64,000 bases of DNA from Cristatella mucedo (GCA_009760855.2 WPIO01000017.1:2809501-2873500); one strand, 5' to 3'. Numbered from the stretch's first letter, positions 11,914 through 62,125 are shown. Notes: generated by a model not told the origin, from the sequence alone. Translations and numbers: made by a program.

Positions 11914-12069
11914 TCCGAGGGGGCAGTCAGCTTACACGGTAAGCAGGCCCTACTCGGTCTCGCACAACCACTTGGCTTGAAAAAGGATATAATGTCTTCG
12001 CCAGTCGGCTTCCTTGTCGCTTGGGTCGACGGGATCGTTCGCTGGCCGCTGGCAAGAATTCTGCAAGCG

Positions 12070-13390
12070 GCCTAAGGTTAACTATCCGTAAACACTATAT
12101 TGTGTATATCGCAATAATTTGCATCGCTCGCAATAACGCGTCACTATCGTAAGCCCGTCGACGTGCAGCCGACATCCGTTGCGCTACCGAAAAGTTGCAA
12201 TTGTGGAGAGTATCGTGCGACTGTAGCATCACGAAGCTACTCAGCCAGTGCTAAGCGTCTGAATTTTTATTTAGGCCGCGAGTGGTGCTTTGTGGCTCCA
12301 CGTGGCGCTTGACTTCACCGCCTGCCTTTTCAATTGTGCTACGCATGGCAGTCTTTACGACGTTATGACCGCGAAACCCTCGCTAGTTCGGGTAGTAGCA
12401 CAACGCGTGAAATGTACTAAGACCTGAAGCTAGCGATATGCCGACGATTAAAACACAGTAGTCAATATTCCGCAGTAGCACTAGCAATATCCCCGCATTA
12501 GTAAAAGCACAACAATAGCCTGCATTATACAGCTGATACAACTAGGCGACTTCCTGCCGACTCGCTGACAGACTCACACAGCAGCTCACGCTCAGCGCTA
12601 GACTCACCGACCGACAGACCGTTGCTCCAAAACTATAAATGCGGTCAGGCAAAAGCTTGGTATAGCAGCCATATCATAAGTCACAATAATCACTATCATA
12701 CCTAATGCTGCACATAAGCCTCAGCTTGTTGCGGCCATCGCATAAGCGTCCCAACTCAGCGGCAAAGCATTTAGCTCTCAATTGAGGTTCATATAACAAG
12801 CTCATAATCGTGGGGCATTACAACGAGAAGCGGTAGCATTGTTTACAAGTTTTTAATGCAACATAGAGAACGCCTGAAACCGAGAATTTTTACCTTAGTA
12901 TGTATTTTAAAGGAACAAGGCCGCACCTCGCTGTCGGAGCCAAAAGAAATGGGCAATATGTTGCTTCGAATCCTTGATATCAACTGTAGTTCCAGACCTG
13001 TCTATGGTATAGGAATATGCTAAGACGAACTTCTACAACCAGATGATGACTGTGCACTTATGAAGTGCTCAGCTTTCCACAATACGACATCTCAATGCCA
13101 CGGCTAATAAGTTTAGGAAAACGCTGTACGTACATAATTGCGTTCAGAGCTGGACATGTGGGTCACTAGTTTTAAGTGAAGAATAAAAGAGATTATGCGC
13201 TATTGCTGTGAGACCTGTGAGGTTTCGTTGCAATGATGAGTTCTTGCCTGTAGTCGTTAATTGCCTCGGTATTCGTGGTTTGTGTGCCGGTGGCGCTGAT
13301 GGCCCTGGTATTTGGGCTGTGGCCAGATTATGGCCCAGTGGTATTTATGGCGCTATAAGGTGATGAGTCACGGCCTGGTGAGAGGCGGGC
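12070..13390. other. Intergenic stretch without recognised features
   Basis: This is upstream of the ZC3H15 start codon and may include its promoter. I see no long ORF, no repeat family and no clear TATA or CCAAT arrangement. Confidence 0.5.
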
Positions 13391-13394
13391 GTGC

Positions 13395-13515
13395 GAGGGG
13401 GCTACGGACATTCCGCCCCCCCCCGACTTCTCCCCCGAACGTTCCCCTCGGACATTTCCCCCTGGCGTAGGGCATTTCCCACCCCCGGGGTAGGGCATTT
13501 CCTTCCCTCCTGTAT
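13395..13515. repeat. C-rich arm with ATTTCCC-type repeats (left)
   Basis: Short units such as GGACATTTCCCCC and TAGGGCATTTCCC recur. The segment is an imperfect inverted copy of 14,785-14,938. Confidence 0.75.
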
Positions 13516-13904
13516 GGAAATGTCATGATATAAATTGTCTTGTTTACATATCTTTAAACAATATTATGTATTATATAATATATAATATACTCTTCATTAT
13601 AGTCATTAGAAATGCAGTTGTTGCGGCCCTGCTTTTCGGCAGACCACCAAGTGCAAGGTCATAGCTCTACCCCGGGCGGCCAGCAGCAGACGCTTTCGGC
13701 AGCAGCCGCGAGCGTGCAGCAGTAAGTATCCTTGGCCGTCATCGACGCCGCGACCACCGCCCCTCCCGACATCGGCACCGCCGGCTATCGCCCGTCCAAT
13801 CCTTACCGCTACCGCAGTCGTTGATGCACCGAGCGTCGCGCGTCGACCGCCGCCGCGCTGGCCGTATCGCCTCAGTCGGTCGCGCTATCGAGTCGCCGCT
13901 TATA

Positions 13905-14068
13905 AAAAAAAAAAAAAATTCCTGCTGCTTAAACAGCCTCTTTTTGTATAGCGACAGAAAAGCCTTGACGGCTATCACCACCGCTTGCGTGGCGATAAAG
14001 GATCGCCCACCACAGGAATCGAACCCACGACCTCGGGACCGAGGTCATGAAAGCAACCGCCTTATTTC
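13905..14068 (-). mobile_element. tRNA-derived SINE-1, minus strand
   Basis: On the minus strand it has a tRNA-like head with a B box (GGTTCGATTCC), a body rich in GCGGTGGTGATAGCC and GTCGCTATACAAAAAGAGG, and the end GCTGTTTAAGCAG followed by poly-T as read on the minus strand. Confidence 0.85.
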
Positions 14069-14104
14069 AATAGAGCATGAACTTCATTTGATCATGTATA
14101 TATA

Positions 14105-14748
14105 CAGTCGTCCCTGGCCACTTTGCGCTTCGACTTTCGCGGCTTCACTCTATCTCTGTTTTTTCAAATATCTTCATTGAAAAGCTGACCGAGATGGTGA
14201 AAATGTCACAGCACGCTCGGTTGTCTGAGTCGATTACACACCCCTGCATCACACTTTAAATTAAAATTAATGTACGTATGGGCTGTTGGTCTATTTATTC
14301 GAGCGCCCCCACAAATCCTTCAACGTCAAGTGCAGCCTCGTGGAGAGCAGTAAACTTGCTCTTCTTTGCCGTGCAGTACACCTCTTCATCGTCCGTGAAA
14401 AAATCGCACTATTTTCATAAGTTAATGGCTGTGTTAAAAAACTGCATATTCGTAATTAAATGTGCACTAATGACAATGAGATATTTGTAACGTTTAATAC
14501 GTCTTATTATCCCTTACTTTGTCTAATTTATTGGGTAATATGGATGCAATTGTGACTAAGAGGGTGTTATATCATGTCCAGAGGGCTTTAATAATGTCAA
14601 ACCCGAATTAGAGGGTCGTGAGCAGGTTTTCTATGCTCTAGTTACGAAAATATCTGATTTATAAAAAATAAAGAATCTTACTTCCCGGAAATTCACCTAT
14701 CACAGCAGAGTCTGGAATCGGTTAACCGCGATAAACGAGTGACGACTG
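14105..14748. mobile_element. Pogo/Tigger-like non-autonomous DNA transposon, 644 bp
   Basis: It has terminal inverted repeats beginning CAGTCGTCCCTGGCCAC on the left and CAGTCGTCACTCGTTTATCG on the right (reverse complement), flanked by TA on both sides. The interior shows TTTCGCGGCTTCACTC and AACCGCGATAAACGAG, typical of this superfamily. No transposase frame remains. Confidence 0.87.
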
Positions 14749-14784
14749 TATATATCTGTATTCTTAGTTATGCATTCATCAACA

Positions 14785-14938
14785 CAGGGGAAGGAAATAT
14801 CCTACGCCGGGGAGGGGGGCGAATGTCGGGGTGGGGTAGGGGGAAATGTCCTAGGGTCCACCTGAGGGGAAATATTCGGGGGAACGTCGGGGGGGGGGGG
14901 GGTGGGGGTAACGTCCTACAACCGTGCGAGGAGTATTT
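14785..14938. repeat. G-rich arm with GGGAAAT-type repeats (right)
   Basis: It contains GGGGGAAATGTCC, GGGGAAATATTC and a run of G near 14,889. Its reverse complement aligns with the left arm at 13,395-13,515. Confidence 0.75.
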
Positions 14939-15117
14939 TGGAGTTGGGAGCCAAGGAGTCCGGCGGGCGTGAGTGGCCTAGAAAGTTACGTTTCCCCCTA
15001 CTCTGTGCATAGTTGAATAAATTGGCGTCGGTTGAAATTCTGTGCTCCGTGCGACCACAACTAAACTTCGAGCTATTTCGGTGCGGTTGAGATAGTCTTG
15101 AGAAGCGTTCAACTGCT

Positions 15118-15838
15118 ATAATAATAATAATAATAACAACAACAATACACTTGATAAAGCACCCTCAGAGAACTCAATCTCTTTCTAAGCGCTTTACATT
15201 TGCTGCAAAGGAACACAATCGAATGGTGAGTGGTATCGTGCTTGATAAACAACATGAATAACATGGTTAGGGGTGACATGCACAGGGGCAGCATGCAAGT
15301 GTGGTTAGTGGCAGCATGTACAGTATCAGCACGCATAAGCACATAAAGGACGAATCACAGGAACCCACTAAATGCTGTCATAAATAGATGCGTTTTAAGT
15401 TCTTTTTAAATGTGGTCAAGTCAGGGGATGGTGTGACGCAAGTTGGGAGTAAGTTTTAGGCTTTGGGAGCATACGAACTAAAGGCACGGTCTCCAAAAGA
15501 TTTGAGGTTTGTACGAGGTATTGGTAAACAGTTAGATTCCGAAAAGCGGTTGGTGCGATGCTTGGCCTGGTGGGCAAATAGATCTGATAGGTAGGCTGGA
15601 GGCAAAGAATGAAGAGACCTAAAAGTGAGTGACTAAACCTTGAAGTCGATGCGTTGCTTGACTGGTAGCCAGTGCAGGTCGGCGAGAAGGGGTGTGATGT
15701 GGCAAGTGCGACGCTTACGACAGACAAGCCTAGCTGCAGAGTTTTGCACCCGCTGTACGCGCCTGATTGCACATGCCGGTAGGCCAGCAAGTAGTGAGTT
15801 ACAGAAGTCAAAACGGGATGTCACAAACGTAGCCGAAT
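15118..15838 (-). mobile_element. LINE family B 3' third, minus strand
   Basis: Read on the minus strand it gives [40 protein letters not shown], then SFGDRAFS-type sequence, the 3' UTR, the stem-loop and the ATT tail at 15,118. It is 5'-truncated. Confidence 0.88.
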
Positions 15839-15839
15839 C

Positions 15840-16420
15840 CCAAAAGATGGATGTCTGGCAATTCTCAACAACGCAGCCAACCATGGAAGGTCACGAGAAC
15901 CCGACTGCTCGTGAGTTGAAGTTAAGACTCGTTATTTTTGGTCTATTCTGCGTTCAGTATATAGGTCTCGTCTATTCCGTCGGTAGTTGGGGTGCTCGTA
16001 GGCCCCCTGAACTGGGGCGCTCGGCAAGTTGAGATGTCCTCGAAAGTCAGTCGCCACTGTTCATTCACTCGTACCTCTGGCGAGATGATTGGTACTAGTG
16101 AGACAACATTGGCGCTTTCAAGCTTGCTTCGGTCCTAGGGTGTCTCTGTTCGCTTTCGGGAATGTTTATAACATGGTTTCCCACGTTTTTCAGCAACCCA
16201 ATGTACCTAGGGTCTCCCTGTACTACTGTTTAGTTCTCCAGTTATTGTTGGCCCATGCTAACTTTTTATAAAGAGGTTTAATCAAACTGCTGCTCGTCTG
16301 GCTCTAGCCCTGCGATATGGACGTCACAAGAAGGCAGCGTAAGTAGGGCATGGGACGGTCGGGCGGAAAGTAGCCTACCCAGTCTCGGTTGCAGTGTTTC
16401 ATATAAATAAATAAATAAAT
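15840..16420. other. Intergenic stretch without recognised features
   Basis: There is some short repetition of CCTAGGGT-type words near 16,133 and 16,206, but nothing assignable. Confidence 0.4.
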
Positions 16421-16425
16421 AAATA

Positions 16426-16572
16426 AATATATATATAGTTCATTTGTATAGCGCCCCAAGAGAACCTAATCTCTATTCAGGCGCTTTACACATACATCCG
16501 GGCTCGAGCCCATGACCTCAGCCAGACCTTGGTCAGGGCGAGCACCTTAACCGCTAGACCAAACCGGTTTCG
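16426..16572 (-). mobile_element. tRNA-derived SINE-2, minus strand
   Basis: On the minus strand it has the head GGTTTGGTCTAGCGGTTAAG, B box GGGCTCGAGCCC, then GCGCCTGAATAGAGATTAGG and GGGGCGCTATACAAATGAAC, and a TA-rich tail. The 3' stem-loop is the same type as that of LINE family B. Confidence 0.88.
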
Positions 16573-16866
16573 GTTAGGAACAAAGCCACCGCTGGAACCG
16601 GGCCGAGATCATTACCAGACTCCCCCGCCTGATGCAGCTGGTTACTCTTGCCAACTATGGAGTCGAAGAATTTTCTGTGATATTGGCTGACATTGGATCT
16701 GAATTAAACGGAGAAATCTCACCGGCTACATGAGATATGCAAATACTTAATCTCTCACAAATTAGCGATCCAGCTTAGCCTACAATTAAAACAAAATGCA
16801 GAATCTAGAAAATGTAACTCGAGGTCAAGTTTATGCCAGTAGACAGACACAGGACAGAAACATATA

Positions 16867-17658
16867 CAGCGGTATCTCGGCTTACGAGTGTGTCGACATA
16901 CGAGCATTTCTAGAAACTGAGCTGTCTCCCGACCGATTTTTTTTGCTTTGAGTTTCGAGCTAAAATTCGGCTTACGATCCAGCTTCAGATAATCCACGCT
17001 AGTTGCCGCAGCGAACGTCACACAGCGTATGGCTACTCAGGCCAACAAGGATAGAGCAGCGAGCGACGCTGGGTGTGCCGCCAAGCGAAGGCCTGTTGGT
17101 TCGCTGCCAGACGGACTAGAGCGAGCCATCGTGGTGCTTGGATGCACAAGGTCGCCAGGCTCCGGTGCTAAAGCCGACAACGGTAGGAACAGCTAAGTAT
17201 GTACTGCACTCTATTCAGGCAATATCGTCGTGCGAGAGTTCGTCGCATGACTGATAAACAATCGGCGCGTCTGCGGAATGGCCCGGCCAGTAAACTCAAA
17301 GTGGGGAAAGCCCGGTGAAAAGTGCGAAAATCGGCGAATGAGGTTCAGATATTCATTTCAGCCTTTTCGTCAAACTCTATTAGCATCTTCAAGTAGTCTG
17401 ATCTCCAACTTCTCCTGCACACTAGGATTAATAAATCACGTTTATTGCAAGCCATTATATTGTATTGTTTTTAAAACAATAGTAATTACCTACGGTACAT
17501 TTTTTAATTTAAAAACAAGTGACAAAAAGTCGGTGTTTTTGGGGGTCCAGAGCGGATTACTGGCATTGCAATGGTGAAAATTGATTCGATGTACGAGTAA
17601 TTTGAGTTACGAGCTCCGGCACGGAACAAATTAAAACTCATAAGCCGAGGTACCACTG
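16867..17658. mobile_element. Pogo/Tigger-like non-autonomous DNA transposon, 792 bp
   Basis: The ends CAGCGGTATCTCGGCTTACG and CAGTGGTACCTCGGCTTATG (reverse complement of the right end) are inverted repeats with TA on both flanks. Subterminal repeats of TACGAG-type words occur at both ends. The interior has no intact ORF. Confidence 0.88.
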
Positions 17659-18383
17659 TACCAGTAGCCTGGGTCTACAGAAATACAGAGATTGATGTAC
17701 ACGCACAAAAGTGCAATTTAATAGTCAATCTACAGGAATAGTGGTCCAATTACTGTAGTGCTGTCATGGCGAAACTGACAGTCACCCCCCCAAATCGCAT
17801 TAAAGGAGCCGAATCTGACAGAACCTAGATATACGTTGCTTTTTTACACACGTCCATTGACTGACAAGGGAGATGCCATCCGATCATTGCAAAGAAATTA
17901 GAAGCCAGATAGGTTTAGTGGATCAGCATTTGTAGCATACGCTGTGCAGGTCGAGTTTGTTAAAATGCTCTGTAACAGCATTGCCACCTGCATACCGATG
18001 TCAATGGTGATGACGAAACATGCCACAAAACAAGACCTGTGCTAAAATCAACGATCAATAGAAAAACCTAACTCTGAGCCGAAGCGAACCCCCACACAAT
18101 GAAAGGAAGATGTCTCCACGTGACTGTTATGGAGATGGACCGTCCGGATCGACTGCCTTAAGGATATCTCCATTTCCTTGAACAGCTCCATGCAGCCTGC
18201 TTGCAGCTCGACGGAGTTTCCAATGCCGACGCTTTTCTTGTCATGGCCTTACCTGGCTGCCAGAGGTTCAGGTTATTACATTAAAAAAAACTGTACAACT
18301 GACGAAGTATTTGTTAACATCAAGACATGACTGATAAAATTTTAGCGACTAACAATTCAAAGCTGGCCAGCAGGACCATAATA

Positions 18384-18978
18384 TTTATTAACTATTAAGA
18401 TAATAAGATATGATATAAGATCCGGACCGCAGAGGAACTGTTTACACGGAAGCACTGAACGTCGTGCTACCCACATTACTGGTATACACATCAAGACTAT
18501 AAGCCTTGCAACAGATGCTATGCGACGTCACCAAAGAAAATTTTTGAGGTTCGCAGACAAGACGATCCCGATGCCGCAACCAATGGCAACTCACATGCTG
18601 CGCCAGCAGGTGGATAGATTAATCACAAAGCACACAAGGATGCTTAAAAAATAGCCAAGTTCCCAGTGAGTGTAAGGTGCCTGGGAGCCAGCATCATGCA
18701 TGCATGGCACCAGGAGTGACCGTTCAACTAAGATGATCTTCGAGATAAGCCTATTTCACCTCATCGATAATCGACAATATTTATGCATACTGTCTAGAGG
18801 TTAAGCAGTTAATGTCTACCGTGGAGTCGAAAGGTTATGTAGTTCATGTCTGCCTCGAACCTTGCTGAAGACTCAACGAGCAACACGGATTCAGCAAATG
18901 AGTGCCTGCGAGTGGTGGCTGTATGCATTTGAAGAGGTGCAGCAGTTCACTGCACGATGCTCGGTAAAAGCGTGCATT
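18384..18978 (-). other. Possible ELMO 3' UTR
   Basis: The stretch downstream of the ELMO stop has no recognised repeat. The first minus-strand AATAAA I see is near 18,389-18,384, about 590 bases after the stop. The extent is a guess without transcript data. Confidence 0.3.
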
Positions 18979-56619
<37,641 letters not shown>

Positions 56620-57111
56620 GGCACTGCAGTGACAGATATGTTCAAGGTTAACACATAGCACATATCTGCGCCCACTTCCGAGCCGAGAAAGATGTCTAAA
56701 TACCATCCGGTGTTGCATAAGGACTAAACCAATGGGTGGAGAAAAGTAGCTGCTGCCACGGACCCCAGGGGGGTGAGGGATCCGCCGGCTAAATCTATGT
56801 TTCGGTGCTGGTCAACTGTAGACCATCAAACTGGCCAGTCATCGACTGTTATTTTTTCTTGGCTAGCCTTATTCTTAAGAAGTATACCACGTTCAAGCAG
56901 TGCCTATATACGAGCGAACAAACTGCTGCCTGACCGGGACTGCAGTCTCGGTCAGGTTCGGACCTGCAGATTTCATCCGACATGCACAACCTGCGGTGAA
57001 CAAGAAATTGCATGCTCACTGAATCGATCGGTTCACTAGTCCACAACGGCCGACCACCTTCCAGTAGTTAGTAGAGAGCTTGAAATACATCTAAAGCACC
57101 GCTATGTTAAT

Positions 57112-57480
57112 CATAATAATAATAATAGCTCATTTGCATGGTACCCTGAAAGAACTAAATCTCTTTATAGCCACTTCACATATGCCACAAAGTAGACCCA
57201 CCTATGGTGATAGCACACACACTTGCAGCACTCATAAGAACACACTGGGAGATCTATGCCGATGCAAAGGATGCTGCAAGGAACAGACGAATCTTCAGCT
57301 TTGCTGTAAACGTCCTTAAATAAGGGGATGCAGTGACGTCAGTCGGTAAAGCTCCACGCTTTAGGTGCATAGAAGCAGAAGTCACGGTCTCTGCGAGGGA
57401 TTTGAGGTTCGTTCGAGATAAAGCTTAACGACCAGTGTCAGAGCAGCACGTGGTGCGATGGGCAGCACCGACGATATGCA
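57112..57480 (-). mobile_element. Old LINE family B-related 3' end, minus strand
   Basis: It has an AATAATAATAAT tail and a degraded stem-loop (GTACCCTGAAAGAAC...TAGCCACTTCACA), followed by the reverse complement of the FGD-type C-terminal region near 57,390. Confidence 0.65.
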
Positions 57481-57832
57481 GCTCAGTCAGATATGTGAAC
57501 CGGTGCAAGAGAACGACCGGGCCTACGGCAAGAGACAGGGACTTTGAGGACTACATGTACATGCTTCCTGATCAGCAGCCAGTTACTAACAGACATAATA
57601 TGCAAATGGTAAAAGCCACCCGGGCAGGATGGTCCTAATAGAGAAATGCCGTGACTCATAGTCATGTCACGGACCATGCTTCTCAGCAGGGGCAGTACAC
57701 CTTCGAGTGGTCTTGCTGCCAAATGTTGGTGTTGAAATCGTGCCGACAGCGCAGCAAAGCTAGGCTACACTCAGGCTCAATCAAACGAGTAGCAGATAAA
57801 TAGGTATCCATTTAATATATACAAATATAAGC

Positions 57833-57835
<3 letters not shown>

Positions 57836-57871
<36 letters not shown>
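57836..57871. repeat. TA microsatellite
   Basis: Pure (TA)n. Confidence 0.93.
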
Positions 57872-57872
<1 letters not shown>

Positions 57873-58348
57873 TATTATTAAAGATTATTAAGATCTTATA
57901 AAAAGCGCCAACTGATGTGATGCTAAGTCAGTCGTACCTAATAATTGCTCATCCAGTATATATGTAAACCCTCTGACTGTAAAACATACAGCTCTAAGTT
58001 AAGGATACAGACTTGCAATTAAGGTATAAGCCTTCTTGATTACTGTCTTGCTTTGCTGTCGTCCAACACATGTATGGGTATTAGTGCGGCTTTGACGACT
58101 TGTAGGCTGTGCGTCGAGGTGCTAACTTCACCAGCATCTGTCATGCATGTGCACAGACTAGCAACCTTACTTGTGCTGTATTTGTTGGAAAGACTACAGT
58201 TGCCGAGTTGCTAAGCAAGTTCAGAACAACACCTTCCCTTCAGCTTCAGCGAGTATTGCAACAGCTAACACTATCAGCAGACTATTGGTATAGCAGGGGA
58301 ATCATTGGCAAACCACCTGCCGTACAGTTTCTTGAGTATACGAAGACG

Positions 58349-58512
<164 letters not shown>

Positions 58513-58734
58513 ACACAAACAAACGCAACTGCATACCTGCGTGAATAGATGCAGTGTCAAAATACATTCCTTTAAGAGTAAGATATCAGTGTAAACTCTG
58601 GAGTGCCTTACAAGCTCAGTGCCGACAAAATGGGAAACAGGATGTGAGTAGTATAACAAGGTAATTAGTGAGCAGAACAATTAAATACATTGCTCACAGC
58701 ACCATGGTTTGCTTAGAAGGGGCTACAAACAATA

Positions 58735-59055
58735 ATAACACTAATCATCAGACATTTGCATAGCAATCTATTTGAACTGAATCCCTTTCTAGGCACTTGA
58801 CATATGCTGCAAGGGTCAACTTGGCTATTGATAGCATGCAAAGTTCCAGCACATATATGCAAACTACTGACAATCCACATGGACCAAGCAAATGCTGTGA
58901 GGAAAATGTTAAGTTTTAGCTTCTTTTTTCATTTCCGTCCAGCCATGGGATGTCGTGGCGTTTGTTCGGAGTAAGTTTTAGGCTTTGGGAGCATAAGAAC
59001 TAAAGGCACGGTCTCGAAAGGATTTGAGGTTGGTTAGACAAGTAGCATCACCCCC
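58735..59055 (-). mobile_element. Old LINE family B-related 3' end, minus strand
   Basis: It contains the degraded tail, the UTR, and the conserved stretch TTTTAGGCTTTGGGAGCATA, the reverse complement of the SYAPKAW codons. Confidence 0.68.
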
Positions 59056-59273
59056 TTCTGAGACCACGACCGGTTTGTGACACAGCAAGGAATTACAAAG
59101 ACACTTATTTGTCGGATCGTCACACCATGTCAGAGTAACACGCTCTGAAAGTGCCTGAGATTATACTAAATGGGGAAAACATCTGTTTGGTTGACCATGC
59201 TACTTCCTTTGCAACAGTCATGATATGAAGCATTCGTATTTCCAAAAGCACAGCCATAGATTATAGATAAAAT

Positions 59274-59394
59274 CACACACGAACACACACTGACGCACAC
59301 ACACTGACGCATGCATGCACGAATGCATGCATGCACTGACGCATGCATGCACGCAAGCACACACAGTCACACACACAACACACACACACACACA

Positions 59395-59427
<33 letters not shown>

Positions 59428-59428
59428 A
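59274..59428. repeat. Compound ACGC/TGCATGCA/CA repeat
   Basis: Mixed CACA, GACGCATGCATGCACG-type units and (GCAC)n. Confidence 0.9.
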
Positions 59429-60113
59429 GTCACATACCGATACTTATATGTATAGATTCATAATTCATAAACAATCATACTGAAACACCCCTCACAGTCA
59501 AGTTGTTCTCAATATTAAAAACGAATAGACATGCAAAGACACATTTCCGTCTAATTATGTTAAATTCAGTCTTTCGGGATCTGGCAAATTATGCCTAGTG
59601 ATATGTGATTAGCCTTTTCTGCTGATATCACATTGTAGCACATGTGGAATTTACCGACGTCCGCCTTCATGCAAAGCGGAGATCAGTATACATTTAAGAC
59701 ATCTGCTCGAGCGTAAGGTAAAGTCGGTCAATCTAAAGCTCTGCATGCAGAATAGCTAGCCCACTAATCTGGCCAAGCAGTAACCGCATTCGACACTTAT
59801 ACGTAAAGCGAAGCATCCGACATTACCCTCCATCGTGGCTGATCTGGCTAATCCGATGCATTCCGTCAGATAGTTGTACCGCGAGCACGAGTATAAGCAG
59901 AATCAACGACTAGACATCGGCTGACAACGGGTATCAGCCGTGCATTCCCGTGACGTTTGAACTTCCTGGTTTAGGCGAGGGCATGCGTGGGTTGAGGGGG
60001 GAAGCCAAGATTCCCGGAACAATGCTAAGCCTTGTAAAAAGGGCATACGTCGGCAGAGCCCTCTTTACACCGGATCAGAGTATGATAATGTACGACAGAT
60101 AGGTACCACTCAC

Positions 60114-60300
60114 CTTTATGCCTCTTTATGTATCAATTCCAAAAAGATAACTAATTAACACTATTTTGCGACACCGCCATGACTATGTCCGGTCATCTAA
60201 GCCATCGGAAACGCGGTCGCTTCCGCAAGGCATACCTCTCCTGTCATTGGATCACAGCGCTACTAGTTCCTCTTCTCATTGGTTCAGATTGTCCCACGTG
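60114..60300 (-). promoter_or_regulatory. Possible ELMO 5' UTR exon and promoter
   Basis: ELMO exon 1 appears to start after an acceptor at 56,627, so a leader exon is expected upstream. A good donor (AAAG|GTGAGT) lies at 60,114/60,113 on the minus strand. Two CCAATGA motifs on the minus strand, near 60,285 and 60,250, sit upstream of it, as in CCAAT-driven TATA-less promoters. This is inference from motif layout only. Confidence 0.3.
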
Positions 60301-60599
60301 GGTGCTAGCGGGCCAGGAAAAATATTCAACATCAGCTTCTGCCGGTGTAGCGAGAGATGTCGCTAATTAAAGCGATGATGACCAAGAACCGTAGGTAAAT
60401 GAGCAGTTATATGTTAACAAATAGCTGTGCTACTTCGACATTGCTCGTAAGGCGTGCTTCAAATCTGTAACCGTTGCATTGACTAGCTATTACCGGCCGA
60501 GACTTCAAACGGGGCATCTGCTCAGGTTCGGATCCTCGGTCTCTCCGTTGCAAGGCTGCACCCCACACTCTTTTGCCGAATGAAACCAATATATTCCTT

Positions 60600-60812
60600 A
60601 CGCAGATGTATTTAAAGTAAAGTTAAAAACCCACCTGTTCCTCGCAGCATTTACTTCCACCATTTAAATTGTCGGTTATGTGCTTATGCCTACCGTAATG
60701 GTCCACATTGATTCAAATAAATAGTTAATATGCTTCCCATCCAACTTCTACGAGCTTCATGGAAGGTGATTTAGCCCTCTCGGAGCGTTATACAACATAA
60801 TAATAGTATTAT
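60600..60812 (+). mobile_element. Old LINE family B-related 3' end
   Basis: It encodes the terminal FKxxLKTHLFLAAF region, then the UTR (GTGCTTATGC), a degraded stem-loop and ATTATTAT. Confidence 0.65.
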
Positions 60813-61129
60813 TATGGAGCTAGTAAAGAATCTGAACCGGGCCGTATTAACGATCTCAAAACCAGCTCAAAATTTGGTTTCCTTGAGTCGCCGTACACAT
60901 TCTTAGTCGAATCGGCTAGTTGGTTTTAGTATGCGATTTCTCCCTCTGTCTCTCTCTCTCCCTCCCTCTTTCTCCCCTTCTCTAGAATAACTTATTCTTC
61001 AGCAGGCTCGCCTGAGGGACTAGGAATTCCTGCGATCCACCACCACAAACAATGCACCGTAATCTATCCGACATTGGCTATGCGAAGCTCCGGTATCGAT
61101 TGTAAATATCTCAATTGCGCTTACAGTAA

Positions 61130-61284
61130 AAAAAGTAAGGTGCTTGGGCTTCACCACCCAGGTCGTGGGCTCGAGCATCCGGCAATCTTGTATTGCCCAC
61201 TGCATGCAAGCAGGGGGGGGGGGTGCCGGCCGCCAAGGCTCATCTGCTGATGTATAAGTGAGGCTGTTCAATCAGCCTACTTTT
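61130..61284 (+). mobile_element. SINE-1 variant
   Basis: It contains a degenerate B box (GGGCTCGAGCATCC), TTGTATTGCCCACTGCATGC and end GTGAGGCTGTTCAATCAGCC. A G-run interrupts its body. Confidence 0.75.
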
Positions 61285-61504
61285 ACACCTTTTTTCCTGT
61301 TTACCTGCAAAATTCCATACCATTGCAATAGATTGCAGTACTCTCTTACAATCGGCTAGCACATTTGCAAACATGGTAACAAGTGCACAGAAAGAATTTT
61401 TATTGTCTATACGTTATATATTTTCTTTGCTGTTACCATTATTACTGTAGTTATTTTTGTTATTATGAAGTGTGACCTAAGCTTTCCATGTAGACTGTCT
61501 CTTT

Positions 61505-62125
61505 CAGTATGTATCTCCACCTGTAACTTCACAAAGTCACAGACTAAGTGGGTGTTACACAGGAGAGTTCTGTATAGCCCACTCACAGCCTAAGCGGCTT
61601 TCGGTACGCATTCGGTAGCCAACAGACTTCGTCTCATGCAACAAAGAGAAAGTGGGAAGCATAGCACAGTCAGGAGAGCAGTTGAGGTAGTGAGTAGCAT
61701 AGAAGTAGCAGCTCAGGACCACTGAAAAGGATGAGCCATAGTCGGCAGTTGGAGAGTAGTTGTCGTTTCATAAGAATTGTGGAAGCAAGTTCCACAGTCT
61801 AGGACCTGCAGAGCTACAGCTTCTGTCGCCAACGGTCTTGAAGTGGATGAATGGGACAGCTAATGTATTGTCCACACAGGACCTGAGGGCTCGAACAGGC
61901 TTAAACTGATGCAGCAGCTCAGCTAGGTACGAAGGAGCCAAGCCGTGGCGGGCCTTGTGAGTCAGCGTAAGAACTTTGCTCTGTATCCTTTGCTCAACCG
62001 GCAACCATCCTAGCTCTTTCAGCAAAGGAGACACGTGCTCAAACCGCTGGGACTTGAAGACCAGCCTTGCAGCCATATTCATAGTCAGCTGCAGTGGCCT
62101 AGTTGCTTTCTTTGGCAGCCCAGCA
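61505..62125 (-). mobile_element. LINE family A 3' end, minus strand
   Basis: The minus strand is open for 104 codons (62,082-61,768): [40 protein letters not shown] and [20 protein letters not shown]. The UTR follows, with GTTACAGGTGGAGATACATA at its end. It is well preserved and abuts the family B copy to the right. Confidence 0.88.

Noticed and set aside
16000-16290. Possible LTR
   Set aside because: Some promoter-like and CCTAGGGT words occur, but there is no second copy, no TG...CA ends with a target duplication and no gag/pol nearby.
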